Origin: Capsicum annuum
Lineage: Eukaryota; Streptophyta; Magnoliopsida; Solanales; Solanaceae
DNA length: 64,000 nucleotides
Direction: 5' to 3'
NCBI RefSeq assembly: GCF_002878395.1
Contig: NC_061116.1
Coordinates: 125,467,232-125,531,231, forward strand
Part shown: piece by piece, positions 11,448 to 22,759 of the stretch
How positions within the stretch are numbered: the stretch's first letter is position 1
How the letters are laid out: every line of letters starts with the position of its first letter
The notes under the pieces: generated by a model
What the model was told of the DNA's origin: nothing
Databases searched by the model: none
What the model saw: the letters and a program-made list of their open reading frames with translations, nothing else
Translations under genes and position numbers: made by a program

Positions 11448-11557
11448 TCAACCAAGGTACTATCATATACAAGAGGGTCATATAGTTCATGAATACTCTT
11501 GTCACCTGATAATGGAACCTTATTCAAGTTATAAGTGCTAGATGGACACAAATCATT

Positions 11558-12479
11558 CTAACAAAAAGAATTGATTTTGTTATCTAAAGGATTAACTAGT
11601 GCTTGCATACTCACAACAAAAGTTTGTTCCTTATACAACCTATCAACACCAAGAGTATCAAAAAAGGGAGATTCATACACTTCTTGACTAATCCAATCCG
11701 AAACTACACCACTTTGTCTACTACGAGCCACATCACAACAATTCAAGTTTTTAGGAGTGTAGAAAATAACTTGGTTACCTTGTAGATTATGAGAAGTGTT
11801 TTCTTCACTTTGTTTCTCATCATGGCAGCCCTTATGCTCCACATTACAAGGGAATATGTCAAGGTTTCCCTTTGGATTCATTCTTCCTCGCTTGTCCCAC
11901 AATGGGGACTTTCGGCCAAGGGCTTGAAGGAAACTTCCTTAGGCTTCTCCTCAAGACTTTTAGGGTCTTGAACCTGAACATGAGAAGATAAAATACTAGG
12001 TAAAATGCTAGTATTTGGGTTAGTGAATAAAAAAGGTCCTTTGTGGACAAGATCCACAATCAAGTATTTTTTTCCCTTCCAACTTCACTACCCATGGTTT
12101 TTCCTTCCTTTTCCCTTCTTTGTTCACATTCTTCTTGTACCTCACTAATAATTTTCTCTCCATCTTGAGGCTTGGCCTCACTCTCTTTGGTTTCTAACTC
12201 ATGGAGAGGAGTCATTGGATTTTGTGAAGTATAGGATCTTTGGACTTGAGGTGTTTGGAATTGTGGAGATTTTGGTGGACATAGTCTATCAACCCTCGCT
12301 CTAATTCTAATCATGTCACCCCTCATTGAATCCATATCACTCCTTATAGCATCATTTTTGCTCTTCATTTCTTGACTCAAGGCCTCCATTTGGGCCATCA
12401 AAGCTCCCATAACATCATTTCCCAAATGTTGGGAAGTAGTACCTTCGGTTTCCATGGAAAATGTACCTACGAAGTGCAA
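11558..12479 (-). pseudogene. D1 gag-like ORF (EGTTSQ type)
   Basis: The first segment, 12060-12479, holds METEGTTSQHLGNDVMGALM, then a heptad-like stretch of Glu, Lys, Met and Asp residues that could form a coiled coil. A Pro-rich part (CPPKSPQFQTP) and a highly charged tail follow. The frame then shifts into 11878-12063, which keeps VDLVHKG and NTSILPSILSSHVQV, and again into 11558-11902. D2, D3 and E carry the same protein. Its N-terminal layout resembles the start of some Ty3/gypsy gag proteins, but I see no zinc knuckle or capsid core, so the gag label is inference. Confidence 0.55.
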
Positions 12480-13701
12480 AAAATAGCAAGCAAAATAACC
12501 TACAAAATGAGCAAATGAGTTATTTCAAAATCCTCACTTCACTCACACTCAACCTCACCTTACACTTGGCTTCACAAGTGTTGGAGAATCGGTAATACTT
12601 GGCAAGTTACTTGAGAGGTGAGAAGCTTTGAATTGGAATGAATCTTCTTTTTAAATGACTCAAAATAAGTGATGCACGAACTTGAACCAACAAAAGCATT
12701 ATGACTTGAAAACGAGAAAAGCATACAAAAATCGAAGATGCGAAACAACGGACTCTAATCTAATTACCAAACTAGTAGGTAATTACTAGCTTACTAATTA
12801 GTAATAGAATCAACACAAAAGCAACTAAAAACTAGGAAATCTAATTTTAGAACTCAATTTGGTTATTTGTATAAGTGATGACGTGGCATCTTATGATTGG
12901 ACATCACTTTCAAAATTTTCAAATCTTAATACACTTGTTTCGGCAAAACACACTTAAGAGAAGAAGAAATTTCATGTGGGAGGGAAAAATTGAAGGTTTT
13001 GGAGCCCTTTTGGAGCTTCAAATGAATTCAAAATGGATTGGTCCCCCCTTGTACTTTCAATTGTACTTGATTATTCCCTTTGTCTCTTCATTCTTTTGGA
13101 TGACTATGAATATACCACAGAATATTCCTTCACAAACACCAAGTACTCTCTCTTTCTTCTCCTTTTTTTTGGATCAAACACACTCTTTGAATATTCTTCC
13201 TTAGCAAGACTTGATGAACATGGAAGAACAAGCTGAATAATTAAGAGTTGACCAGAGTTTGACCACCTAGCAAATGAACACCAAATCTGATTATTTTTGA
13301 AGATCTAGGTTCCTTATGCAAAAACAACCTCAACCAACTAAAAATCAGCAACAAATCAAGTCACCAACACAAGCCAAAAAACGTCACCCTCTCCAAAATC
13401 TTCAAACAAGCCACAAAGATGGTGGATCTAGCTCAAAAACAACCAAACTTCACTCTAAAAGTAGATCTAGACTCCCTATGTGCTAGAGAGAAAGGATCTA
13501 GCACTATAAACCTTCAAAACAAAAAAAAACTTGTAGATCTAACTTGGAAAAATCGGATCTACAACAAACACACAAGACAACACACAATTGTTTTGGTATT
13601 TTCTGATTTTCCACTCTTTTTTTATGAAATTTTCTATATAAGAATACTAAAACCAAGATTTATGGATGTTGGAACAACCCTAAACAAGCTTTGATACCAA
13701 A

Positions 13702-14363
13702 TGATAGCCTAAAGGACTATCAAACACGAAATGGACACTAAAGGAACAAAAATCAGCAAGTTCACAAGGAGACAACACACGAGAAGGAGATGAAGAAGAA
13801 GAATTGTATGAAATTAAAGATAGATAGAGAGACCCTCACTTCCACCAATGAATAGCACTAGAAGATGTATCAAACCTTCAAACACACATCACTAATGTAA
13901 GATCAAACCACTCTCTTAGGTGACCCAAAGGAAACACTCTTCCTCAAGCATACCTTTCTTGCCAAATTTCCCAATACAAGTGAAACCTAACTTCAAATGT
14001 ATTCAAGGAACCAATTTCAGGTTTGAGAGCTAAAACTACAAGACTAAAGCTACAATCTAAGAATAATATCCAATTTCATCAAAGTCTAATGAAAATACAA
14101 GCTAAAGGGTCTATTTATACTTATGTAATCAATGACCAAAATACCCTTAATGAAGGGTGCTCCTTTAAGTGTAAAAATAAGTCATTAAAAGACAAGAATG
14201 CCCTTAATGAATAGGTGCCTATGTGTTGTAGGAATCCCTCTTTCTCTCTTCATTTGAACAAGGCTTTGTAATGTCTCCAAAAGGGTCTTCTAGTACTTGT
14301 AAATTCCGAAGCTAGTTCCTTTAAGAAGTCTTTGCAATCCTTATGCACTTTAGGCTTGTATCA
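13702..14363 (-). repeat. 5' LTR of D1
   Basis: 662 bp from TGATAG at 13702 to GTATCA at 14358-14363. The minus-strand TATA box is CTATTTATA at 14111-14119. Upstream of it (higher coordinates) is CCCTTAATGAAGGG at about 14150, the module found before the TATA box of the other LTRs. Confidence 0.8.
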
Positions 14364-14384
14364 GGAAGCAACTTTACTTTGGAA

Positions 14385-15467
14385 TTAATCTCCATCTCTC
14401 TCCATGTCGGTACCTACATAAATGTCCTTATAAATAGGAGGACAAACAATGTTATCTCGGTTTGGTGGCGATCCCCTCGCTTTGCTCCATATAACCTCTC
14501 CTTTTTCCACTCTCAGATTACTACCTTGCATACCCTTACTCCTCTTAATCTTTTTTATCTCATAAGCATTCGGATTGGAGTAAGTATTCACTTCTCTTTG
14601 CAGCTCTTGGGCAGCATGTATGTCATGAGGTGATTTCCCTACCGGTCTCTTACAATATTTGGCCAATTTTGTACATTTGGAACTTTATGTTGTGCAAACC
14701 AATTGACACCTAAGCATACATGACCAATGAAATAATATCACACCACACCTTCTCATGGTACTCAAATTAGGAGAAGACAACTTTAACCCTCTCGGTAACC
14801 TTAAACCCTCCAAGAAGTATGAAACGAGTAAAGGCTTGCAAAATAATCCCAAGTAGTCAACCATGGATGGAACAATGTAGTTTCTATAGTAACTATCATT
14901 TAACACAACGAGGCATCCCGGTATCCCACAAATGGTCATCTTTCCAGAGTGTACACTCCTCCTTGGATCAACATTGTAAAGGACATGAGTACCCCTCGAT
15001 TTTGGAGATGCATACCCTCTTCTTCTCATTGAAAAATATCCACTAAAGCTAGTATAACCATTCACACTATATCAATCTTGATAAGAAGTACTACAAGGTG
15101 GAGAATATGAATCTTCACACTCCTCGGTACTCTCATCTTAACTCTTATAAGCTTTACGAACGAAAGGGTTATACCTAACACCAAATCTAGGTTTGGAGTG
15201 AGAAGTGTAGGACTCCTCACATGCCCCAACGTCATCGTAAGATCCATTACGAGGTCCTACATCATTTCCAAAGTCACCGTAAGAACTAGGCATTTCATTC
15301 ACCTCATTTTCTCCCTCAAAACAGTACTTTCAAATCTGCCCAAGTTTTGATCATGGCTATTTTCATAGCCTCCGCAATCTCCCTCAACTTCGTAGCCATA
15401 AAAACCCCTCACTACAACCATAGTCTCCCATGTTGTAGTCACAATAATCCTCAACTATCGAAGACAT
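14385..15467 (-). pseudogene. A-type ORF with derived retropepsin-like region (B)
   Basis: Starts at ATG 15465-15467 with the same SSIV-EDYCDYNMGDYGC start as A1. Shifts near 15400 and 15300 break the acidic region. Segment 14685-15065 holds MRRRGYASPKSRGTHVLYNV, GCLVVLNDSYYRNYIV and VDYLGL, then shifts before the part that reads WCDV in A1 and A2. The Asn at the protease active-site position is kept (about 14898-14900). The 14385-14666 frame continues with ARGSPPNRDNIVCPP, matching the A2 segment LPPNRANFGCP. Truncated at 14364 by D1. Confidence 0.55.
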
Positions 15468-16400
15468 ATTTTCCTTATATCACCTTTTGAACCTACAAAA
15501 TGAACAAACAAGATTAGTAGTAAAAGCTCTTCACCAACATTCATATTCATTCACTTTTATGATCCTCACAATTGGAGCGGCAAATATTGAAAGTTGCTTA
15601 TACTCCAGTAGTTAATAAGATGTCAATTCTACTTCGTAGCCAGAATGGATTCTTGCTTGATCGACTTAAGAAATAAAACAAAATTTACTTACAAACTTGA
15701 AACAAAGAAGTTACTACGAGTTAAAAATGAGAAAGCACACAAATAACGAAGACACGAAGAAGCGGATTCAATAATTAATCTACAACTAAGTAGGTGATTA
15801 CTAGTTGTTAATTAATTTTAGAATCAAGACATGAAACTAATGAAACAATAAGATGAAACTAAGAATCTAAAATTTAAGCTCGAAAATATTGCGTGAACAG
15901 TAGTAGTGATGACATAGCACCCACATATTGGTTCGGTTTAATCAAGTGGTTATTCTCAAAGGTTCAAGTCTTGGTCAAAAATTAGTTTAGATTGGTGGAA
16001 TTTGTTTTAGGAGGGAAAAATAAGTCTTGGAGCCTTTTTCAATTTTCAAGACTTGACTTTTTCTTGTACTTCTCATTAAAACATGGACCCTTGTTTCAAG
16101 GAAAGTGGTTGAGATGTGATGTAAAGTCTTTTGGTGGTTGGGGTTCTTTCAATACTAACAATTCTTCACCTTTTCCCTTCACCTTTATAAATCTAGCATT
16201 CACTTTATTTTAACAAAACATCAAGAACACTTCAACATCACCAAGAACAATAGAAAATAATTACCAATATCCATAATACAACCACACGGCCAACTCCAAG
16301 ACAACAATGTTTTCACACTGCCAAGACTACAAAACCACCAACAATGGCCAAGTCTCTTTAGTGTTGCATTTCAGTTTTTTTAACAACAGATGAAGGTTGT

Positions 16401-17036
16401 TGATACAAGTATGATCATGATCATGACACTTTGAGTATTTTTGAAAACTAGTCACTAAAGGCCCTTTTGTCATTTTGTCTATTATTGTAATGTAGTATAA
16501 ATAGAACATTGTAGGGTTTATTTCTTTAGTTGATCATTATTATTGAAGAATACTTCTCTTAGAGTGAGAGAGAGTCCAATTGAAACTAGGGTATAACATA
16601 AGGGTGGATTCTCTTGTGTTGCATTTTACTTGATACATTGGTGCTTGGGTGGTGGACGCCTCTCTTGTGTCAATTGTAAGAGTTAGGTGTTTGTTGTGTG
16701 AAGTTTTAAAGGTCCAAGAGTGGAATATTATCTTGGGTTGTTAAGACTACATCAACACTTGTCTAACTATCTATCTTGTATCTTATTTTAGTTTCGGCTT
16801 CTTGTGTTGTTAAATGTAACCCATTTGTTTTTGTTGCTGTTGTAATATTATGGAGCTTCATCTTGTGTTGCTAAACTTATTGTTGGATAGCTGTTTTGGT
16901 GTATTACACCTTGTATCCTCTTCTTTCTTGTTCTATATAGTGAATCCAAGAGAGGTCCCCACTTGGTCCACGATTTGTTATGATTTGTGGACTGTTTTGG
17001 GGTGTGATTTCGTGTTCCCTTGTTTTTTCCGTATTC
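16401..17036 (+). repeat. solo LTR (TGATAC group) inside B
   Basis: 636 bp from TGATACAAG at 16401 to GTATTC at 17031-17036, flanked by the same five bases GTTGT at 16396-16400 and 17037-17041. It carries a TATA box TATAAATAG at 16496-16504. The uninterrupted host sequence GAAGGTTGT-AAGAACTTCAAG is seen in F at 44224, which confirms the insertion site. No internal region follows, so two LTRs have probably recombined. The terminal CA is altered. Confidence 0.85.
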
Positions 17037-17439
17037 GTTGTGAAGAACTTCAAGAAAAACAACAATACTCTTTTCAAAAACAAAAACCACACACATGGCC
17101 AAGTCAAGTTTCTCAACAACAATGTTTACCACACAGCCTTACTTGTTCACAATAACATCAATCTTTAAAGCTCAAATCTAGATCGAATCAACGTGTTAGT
17201 GAAGAAATAAACTAACACCACAAACACACAAGACAAATAAAATATTCCTAGACCTATACACAAGAGCAAATCTCGACCAAGAACACCACAAGAACACAAT
17301 TTTCGGCTAAGAACACGAAATGGACAGATTGCTATTTTTCTGGAATTTTCAGATTTCAACTTTTTTTTTGTTTTTTCAAGTAAGCTAGCCAAGGATTTGA
17401 TCTTGTTCCTACAAGATCAAACCTGGCTTTGATACCAAA

Positions 17440-18331
17440 TGATACGGGAATGACAGCGGAAACACAAAATTACACTCCAAATCAGTCCACTAATCTTAAA
17501 GATTTGAGGACCAAGATGGAGACCACACTCGGATTTGCTACCAACAATAAGAATACAAGGTATAAGGGTGTATTTTAACACCAAAATAACTATAAAACAT
17601 GATGAACAATATCAACAATAATAACACAAGTTTTGGATTCAATACATGACCCAAAACAGTCCACTACATAAGATAACAACAACAAAAGTAAAGAATAGAT
17701 AGTGAGACCAAGATCATTACAAGATTAAGAACTAAATAGTGTATTAAACCCAAAAACCCCTAATGAATGTAATAATCAAAACCACACTCTTACGGTGACC
17801 ACCAAGGGAATCAACTCATCTCAAGATCCACCGTTTCCAAACAAAGAACAATGTTAGCTTTTCCAAGCCCTATACTAGAACTATAATAAGTTGGTCTACT
17901 CTCAAGAGAGAGTATTTTAAGTGTTTCAATATTTCATCTTTCATAAACTAAAGATAAAAGACCTAAAATGTACTACTTATAGTATATTACAAAAGTAGAC
18001 AAAAAGATCACATTACCCTTAATGACCAAGGGTGGACTTGGTGTGTTGGAATACAATATGAATTGTCCAAAATGCCCTTAAATCTAAGTGACCACAATGC
18101 CCTTTGTAAAGGGAACCAAAACCATGAACCAACAAAGGTGGTCCAAACCCGAGAGTCCTTAAGTCTTCAAGGCTCCAAGCAATCTTCCACACTTGAGTTT
18201 GATCAATGGTAGGCTCAAAACACCCCCTCCAAGTATGATCCCATGCCCTCCATGCGGCTAAATCTTAATTCTTCACATAATGACTTTGAATGATGTCGTC
18301 AAAAGCTAAGGCGACCATTATTCTTGTATCA
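17440..18331 (-). repeat. 5' LTR of B
   Basis: 892 bp from TGATACGGG at 17440 to TTGTATCA at 18331. It contains CCCTTAATGACCAAGGG near 18018 and a degraded TATA region near 17975. It is clearly related to the A1 and A2 LTRs but longer. Confidence 0.75.
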
Positions 18332-18583
18332 GTGTGGGTGCATCTTCAAAAGGATCGATTTTCATTTCAAATAAAGTCCAAATTGATGCCGAGGGGTGAT
18401 GGTCCATTCCAAGTACTTGAAAAAATCAATCACAACACCTATAAGATTGACCTTCCACTGGAATATCAAGTGCACAACACTTTTAACGTGTGTGATCTTT
18501 CTCTCGTGGATACGGTTGAAGATGACCAAATGCCGAATTTGAGGTCAAATTCCTCTCAAGATGGAGAGGATGATAGGGTGTAG
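18332..18583 (+). pseudogene. Ty3/gypsy integrase C-terminal fragment
   Basis: An open stretch of 83 codons to TAG 18581-18583. It shows [40 protein letters not shown] and [10 protein letters not shown]. This is the usual end of plant Ty3/gypsy integrase, in the GPF/Y-type C-terminal domain. The last codons read [12 protein letters not shown] and overlap the purine tract AAGATGGAGAGGA before an LTR at 18571. The N-terminal part is missing because B abuts it at 18331. It is the only pol remnant attached to a TGATAC-type LTR in the window, so it may represent the autonomous relative of the group. Confidence 0.8.
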
Positions 18584-18975
18584 CAAGGTGTTCAAAAAGT
18601 TCATGATCATTCACACGTAGCCAAGCTTGGGAGTTACAAAAACTCCAAGCCTTGTTCATGCAAATGGCCGTTTGTGAGTTGGTGATTGATCCACCTAATG
18701 GTATAAATGTTTTTAAGTGTGAAGAGGGGCCTTGAAGTGTAATAAACTTACACTCCAAGGACACCCCATGGAAAGTGCAATCTGGTCATTTTCTCCTTCA
18801 TTTATTGTGTAATATAAATAGACAATATTAGGGTTATTTGGCAGCTAGTTCTTTCATAACATTTTGAGACATAAACACTTGTAATATTGAGGAACTTCTC
18901 ACTCTTCCAGTGGAGAAGCCCCAAATCTTAAAACTCACAAGTAGAGTGATACTTGTGTTGTATCTTGTCTAGAAA
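18571..18975 (+). repeat. 3' LTR fragment after integrase relic (right end uncertain)
   Basis: Starts TGATAGGGTG directly after the purine tract. It has a TATA box TATAAATAG at 18813-18821 followed by an LTR-like leader (ATTAGGGTTATTTGGCAGC). I cannot place its right boundary. D-type internal sequence is clear only from about 19060. Confidence 0.5.
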
Positions 18976-20717
18976 CAAGGATCTTGAGGTCAAAGAACCT
19001 CCATGAACATGGTGTTTTTGAAGATTTTGAGCTAAAATCGGAAATTTACCTCTCTATTTACACGAGTTTGGTGGCTGATTTTTAGTGGGTTGGGATTGTT
19101 TTGGCCTAAGGACCAGATCTTCAAAAAAATTCAGATTTGGAGTTCATTTGCTAGGTGGTCAAACTTGGTCAACACTTGAATATTCATATTGTTCATCCAT
19201 GATCTTCATATCTTAGTGAAGAAGAATATTCAAAGGTGTAGTTTGATCCTAAAGAGGGAAGAAAGATAGTGGAAAAGTTGTTTGTCTAAAAGCATATTCA
19301 AAGAATATTCCATTCTTCTACGAGGAGAAGGGGACAAGGGGACAAATAAAGTACAAGTACAATTACTAAGGGGGGGAACATTTCATTCCATTTTCATTTG
19401 AGACTTGAAATAACCCTAAATTGCATCCTTTCACCCCCCAAATCCGAAACTCTCACTTCCAAGGGATAGTGTTTGGGCCGAAACTAGGTTTTGGAAAAAT
19501 TGATAATTCAAAAGTAACAACCAACCACGTAGTTCCACATCATCACTTGTGCTCAACCAAAATTTGACTCTAAAATTAGGTTTCCTAGTTTCTAATCTTT
19601 GATTCTAGTTTATTTTAAGCTAGTTCTATCACTAATTAGCAAACTAGTAAGTAGGAACTAGGTTGGTAATTAGTCTAGAGTTCGTTTATTTCGTGTGTTC
19701 GGTTTTTTTATGTGCTTTTCTTATTTTTAAATCATAGTATTTTGTTGGTTCAAGTGCGTGCATCACTTTATTTGAGTCGTTTCAATCAACGATCAATTCC
19801 GATCCAAAGCTTCTCACCTCTCAAGTAACACTTGTGAAGCCAAGTGTGAGGTGAGGTTGAGTGTGAGTAAAGTGAGGTTTTTGAACTAACTTGTTTGCTC
19901 GTTTTGTAGGTTGTGTTGCTTGCTGTTTCTTTTGATTTTTTTAGGTACAATTGACCATGGAAGCTGGGGATTCTTCATCCCAATCCTTGTGAAATGATAT
20001 AATGGGAGCCTTGAAGGCTCACTTTGAGGCCTTTGCCCAAAAAATGGAGGATAGTAATGATACTTTGAGGAGAGAATTGAAGAGTGATGTTGATGCCTTG
20101 AGGAGTAATGTGGATGCTATGAGGGGTGAAATTTCCACTTTTAGTGGAAGACTTGATTGTGTTGAAAGTAGGAGGAACTCACGATCTTCTACTCCTAATC
20201 CCTAGCATGTATCCTCTAGTGTCTAAGCCAATAACTCTTCCATGACTATAACCCCCGAAACTCTTCACCAAATGCTTAACCCTCCACGAGTTCATCAAAA
20301 CTAGACACTAAATCAACCCCAAACATTTCCTAACCGGACCCTACAAAGACCATTACACCACCAAATGAACCAAGTCCAACAAGAGGGACTTGGAACTCAA
20401 ACTCCACCACCAAATCCGAACCTACTACCCCCACAACATACCACTTACCAAATGTCAAATCCCATGGACCAAAGACTAAAGCCTCCACCTTCCCCAATAC
20501 CACAAGTTTAAGTCCCAAATAATCAAAGACCAAACCCACTTCCCCAAAGGTCTCAAATCCAAAACCCACCCATCCAAATAGAGTATTATGGTAGAGGGGA
20601 GTACAAAGGCTATGAAGTTCCTCATGGTGATCCTTGGTTTGATGAAGAAGAGAAAGGAAGCTATGAGCAAAGGGGATCTTACGGTGGTAGATTCCGAGGG
20701 CATGAGGTAAGACAAGG
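18976..20717 (+). mobile_element. D-type internal fragment D3
   Basis: Parallels the E internal region (38790-39800): GGTGGCTGATTTTTAGTGGG, GTTCATTTGCTAGGTGGTCA, then the gag-like ORF. No 5' LTR of its own is clear and no 3' end exists, because H begins at 20718. Positions 18976-19956 are leader with no gene. Confidence 0.6.
19957..20717 (+). pseudogene. D3 gag-like ORF, longest N-terminal version
   Basis: Begins at ATG 19957 (MEAGDSSSQSL). A TGA near 19990, then MGALKAHFEAFAQKMEDSND and several Asp/Arg-rich repeats suggest a coiled coil up to TAG at 20203. The frame then continues through scattered stops into a Pro, Gln and Asn-rich region and ends in a Tyr/Gly/Glu-rich stretch (EYYGRGEYKGYEVPHGD, GSYGGRFRGHEV). 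This last part resembles the acidic YGYEVEGDCGGYE region of A1 and A2. It links the D and A ORF types as parts of one ancestral gag-like protein. It is truncated by H. Confidence 0.5.
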
Positions 20718-21479
20718 TGATACGAGTACTATCACGTAGATGGACTTATGAGGGTGTACGTTAGACTCGAGGCTTGGTGTGTGCAATGAAGTGCAAAGGA
20801 GCACCTAAATGGACACCAAAACAGTCCAATACATACACTAAATGGGCTAAATCAGTCCACTACATATACTAGAGGGGTGCCCCTTCACTAAGGGGCCTTT
20901 TGGTCATTTTATCTATTATTTGTAATACACTATAAATAGAATAATGTAGGGTTTCTATAGGGATATTTTGATGATGATGAACTATAACATTGAAAAGACA
21001 AGTCCTCTCTCCTTGAGGCACAAATCTGAAATTGTAACTAGGGAAATCAACTTGAGTGTGGAATCACTCGTGTTGGATTCAAGCTTGGAAACATTGGTCC
21101 TTGGGAGATCGAGATCCCTCTTGTGCCTACATAGGATATAGGTTAGTGTTGTGTGTAGTATTAAAGGTCCAAGGGTGTAACAATTCTTGGGCTGTTAATA
21201 TTATTCCCTCATTTGGTCTATCTATCTATCTTTATCTTATTGCACTTTGTAGATTCATAGTGGACTGTTTTCTGTCCTTCTTGAATCCGAAATTTGTTCT
21301 CATTGTGTTCATCTTTTTATCATTGTGTTGCTGCTATTTTTGGTGTCAAATACACCGTTGTTATCTCGTATTGTTGTTGTTGTAGTGAATCTGAGAGTGG
21401 TCTTCATCTTAGTCCTCAAATCCTTAAGATTAGTGGACTATTTTGGAGTTGTTTCGTGTTTTCATTATTTTCCATATCA
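20718..21479 (+). repeat. 5' LTR of H
   Basis: 762 bp, TGATACGAG to CATATCA. It has CCCTTCACTAAGGGG at 20881, then the TATA box TATAAATAG at 20931-20939. A short TCTA microsatellite lies near 21220. Confidence 0.8.
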
Positions 21480-22020
21480 TTTGGTATCAAAGCATAGATA
21501 GATCTTGTTCCTACAAGATCAATCTTGGGCTTTCATGTTAGAAAATTAAAAAAAAAAGTTGAAATCTGAAAATTCCAAAAAGAAGCAAATCTGTCAATTT
21601 TTGTGTCTTGGTCGAAATTGTGTTCTTGTTGTGTCTTGGCTGAGATTTTTCTTGTTTTGAGTCTAGATCTAGGATTTATTTTATTTGTTTTGTTGTTTCT
21701 AGAGTTAGCTTCTTCACCTCTAACACTAAAGAAGTCTAGAACTAGATTTGAGCTTTAATTGTTGACCTAAACTTTGACCGTGTGATTATGGTTGGTATTG
21801 TTGTTGCGGATTCAAAGCTTGGACGTGTGGTGTGTTGTTGGTTCAAGGTTTGAATGTGTATGGTGGTTATTGTGTTGTATTTTTAAGCTTGGAAAGGTGT
21901 TGTTAATGTTTGGGTCCAACTTGAACCTTAGAACTTCAAGATTCAAAAAAAATGTGTTCTTGGTGTTCTTCACATCTTCATCTATTGTTGAAGAAAAAGT
22001 GGATGTTTGATCTTGGAAGT
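20718..22020 (+). mobile_element. TGATAC-group element H, 5' end only
   Basis: The LTR is 20718-21479, the primer site is 21480-21493 (TTTGGTATCAAAGC), and the next 527 bp are AT-rich leader without a gene. A second LTR begins at 22021, so H is interrupted there. The two LTRs are alike in their central 450 bp but differ at their outer ends, so they belong to sister subfamilies rather than one element. Confidence 0.6.
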
Positions 22021-22759
22021 TGATACGGGTACGACCACGATGATGCATGTTTGTGAGATGTATTGAACCCGAGACTTGGAGTGTGAAAGTGAAGTGAAAA
22101 TGAGGACTTAAAAAGGGTCCAAAACCGTCCATATAATACTCGCCAAGGGCACCCACTTGAAGACTTGAGACTAAGGGGTCATTTTGGACATTTCACACCT
22201 TGTTTGTAAACTACTATATAAGGAACCTTTTAGGTTATTTTTTAGGAGATTTTGATGATGATGAATATTGTATAACATTGAAAGACAAGTCCTCTCTCCT
22301 TGAGGCACAAATCTGAAATTGTAACTAGGGAAATCAACTTGAGTATGGAATCACTTGTGTTGGATTCAAGCTTGGAAATGTTGGTCCTTAAGAGATCGGG
22401 ATCCCTCTTGTGCCTAAGTAGGTGATAGGTTAGTGTTGTGTATAGTATTAAAGGTCCAAGGGTGTAACAATTCTTGGGTTGTTAATATTATTCCCTAATT
22501 TGGTCTATCTATCTATCTTTATCTTATTGCACTTTGTAGATTCATAGTGGACTATTTTGTGTCCTTCTTGAATCCGAAATTTGTTCTCATTGTGTTCATC
22601 TTATATTGTGTCTGTTTTGGTGTTGAAAACACACCTTTTTATCTTGTTATTGTGTTGTTTTAGTGAATCCGAGAGTGGTCTCCATCTTAGTCCTCAAATC
22701 CTTAAGATTAGTGGACTGTTTTGGAGTTATTTCGTGTTTCCGTTGTTTTTCCCGTATCA
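22021..22759 (+). repeat. 5' LTR of the + strand G-type element
   Basis: 739 bp, TGATACGGG to CCCGTATCA. Its middle is almost the same as the H LTR (GACAAGTCCTCTCTCCTTGA and following). Its probable TATA region is ACTATATAAGG near 22210. Confidence 0.75.

Larger units (their letters stand above)
2926..14363 (-). mobile_element. TGATAC-group element D1 (minus), hosting A1 and Element 1
   Basis: Its 5' LTR is 13702-14363, primer site 13688-13701 (TTTGGTATCAAAGC on the minus strand), and the internal region is 11453-13701 plus 3117-3595. The remaining 3' LTR piece is 2926-3116, cut by the A1 insertion. Element 1 splits the internal region with a 5-bp duplication TCAAC. The polypurine tract just inside the 3' LTR (3117-3135, read on minus) overlaps codons for LRTN-F-FQDGED. 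Positions 12480-13687 are an ORF-free leader. D1 in turn lies against the truncated internal region of B at 14364, so it is inserted in B. It encodes no reverse transcriptase. Confidence 0.75.
14364..18331 (-). mobile_element. TGATAC-group element B (minus), host of D1 and of a solo LTR
   Basis: The 5' LTR is 17440-18331, the primer site is 17426-17439 (TTTGGTATCAAAGC on minus), and the internal part reaches 14364, where D1 interrupts it. It is the same ORF type as A1 and A2. The 15468-16400 and 17042-17425 stretches are a leader without coding potential and rich in AAC/AAG runs. The 3' part of B should lie left of D1, outside the window. Its right end abuts an integrase fragment at 18332, so B may have inserted into an older gypsy element. 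Confidence 0.7.

Noticed and set aside
13688..13701. TTTGATACCA-like motifs as tRNA gene ends
   Set aside because: They sit directly next to LTR ends and no cloverleaf can be formed around them. They are primer-binding sites.
16848..17155. Several overlapping ORFs of 60-101 aa around 16850-17170
   Set aside because: They lie in the solo LTR and B leader on both strands, with no match among related copies.
20330..20569. Gly/Val-rich minus-strand ORF
   Set aside because: Antisense shadow of the Pro/Asn-rich part of the D3 gag-like ORF.
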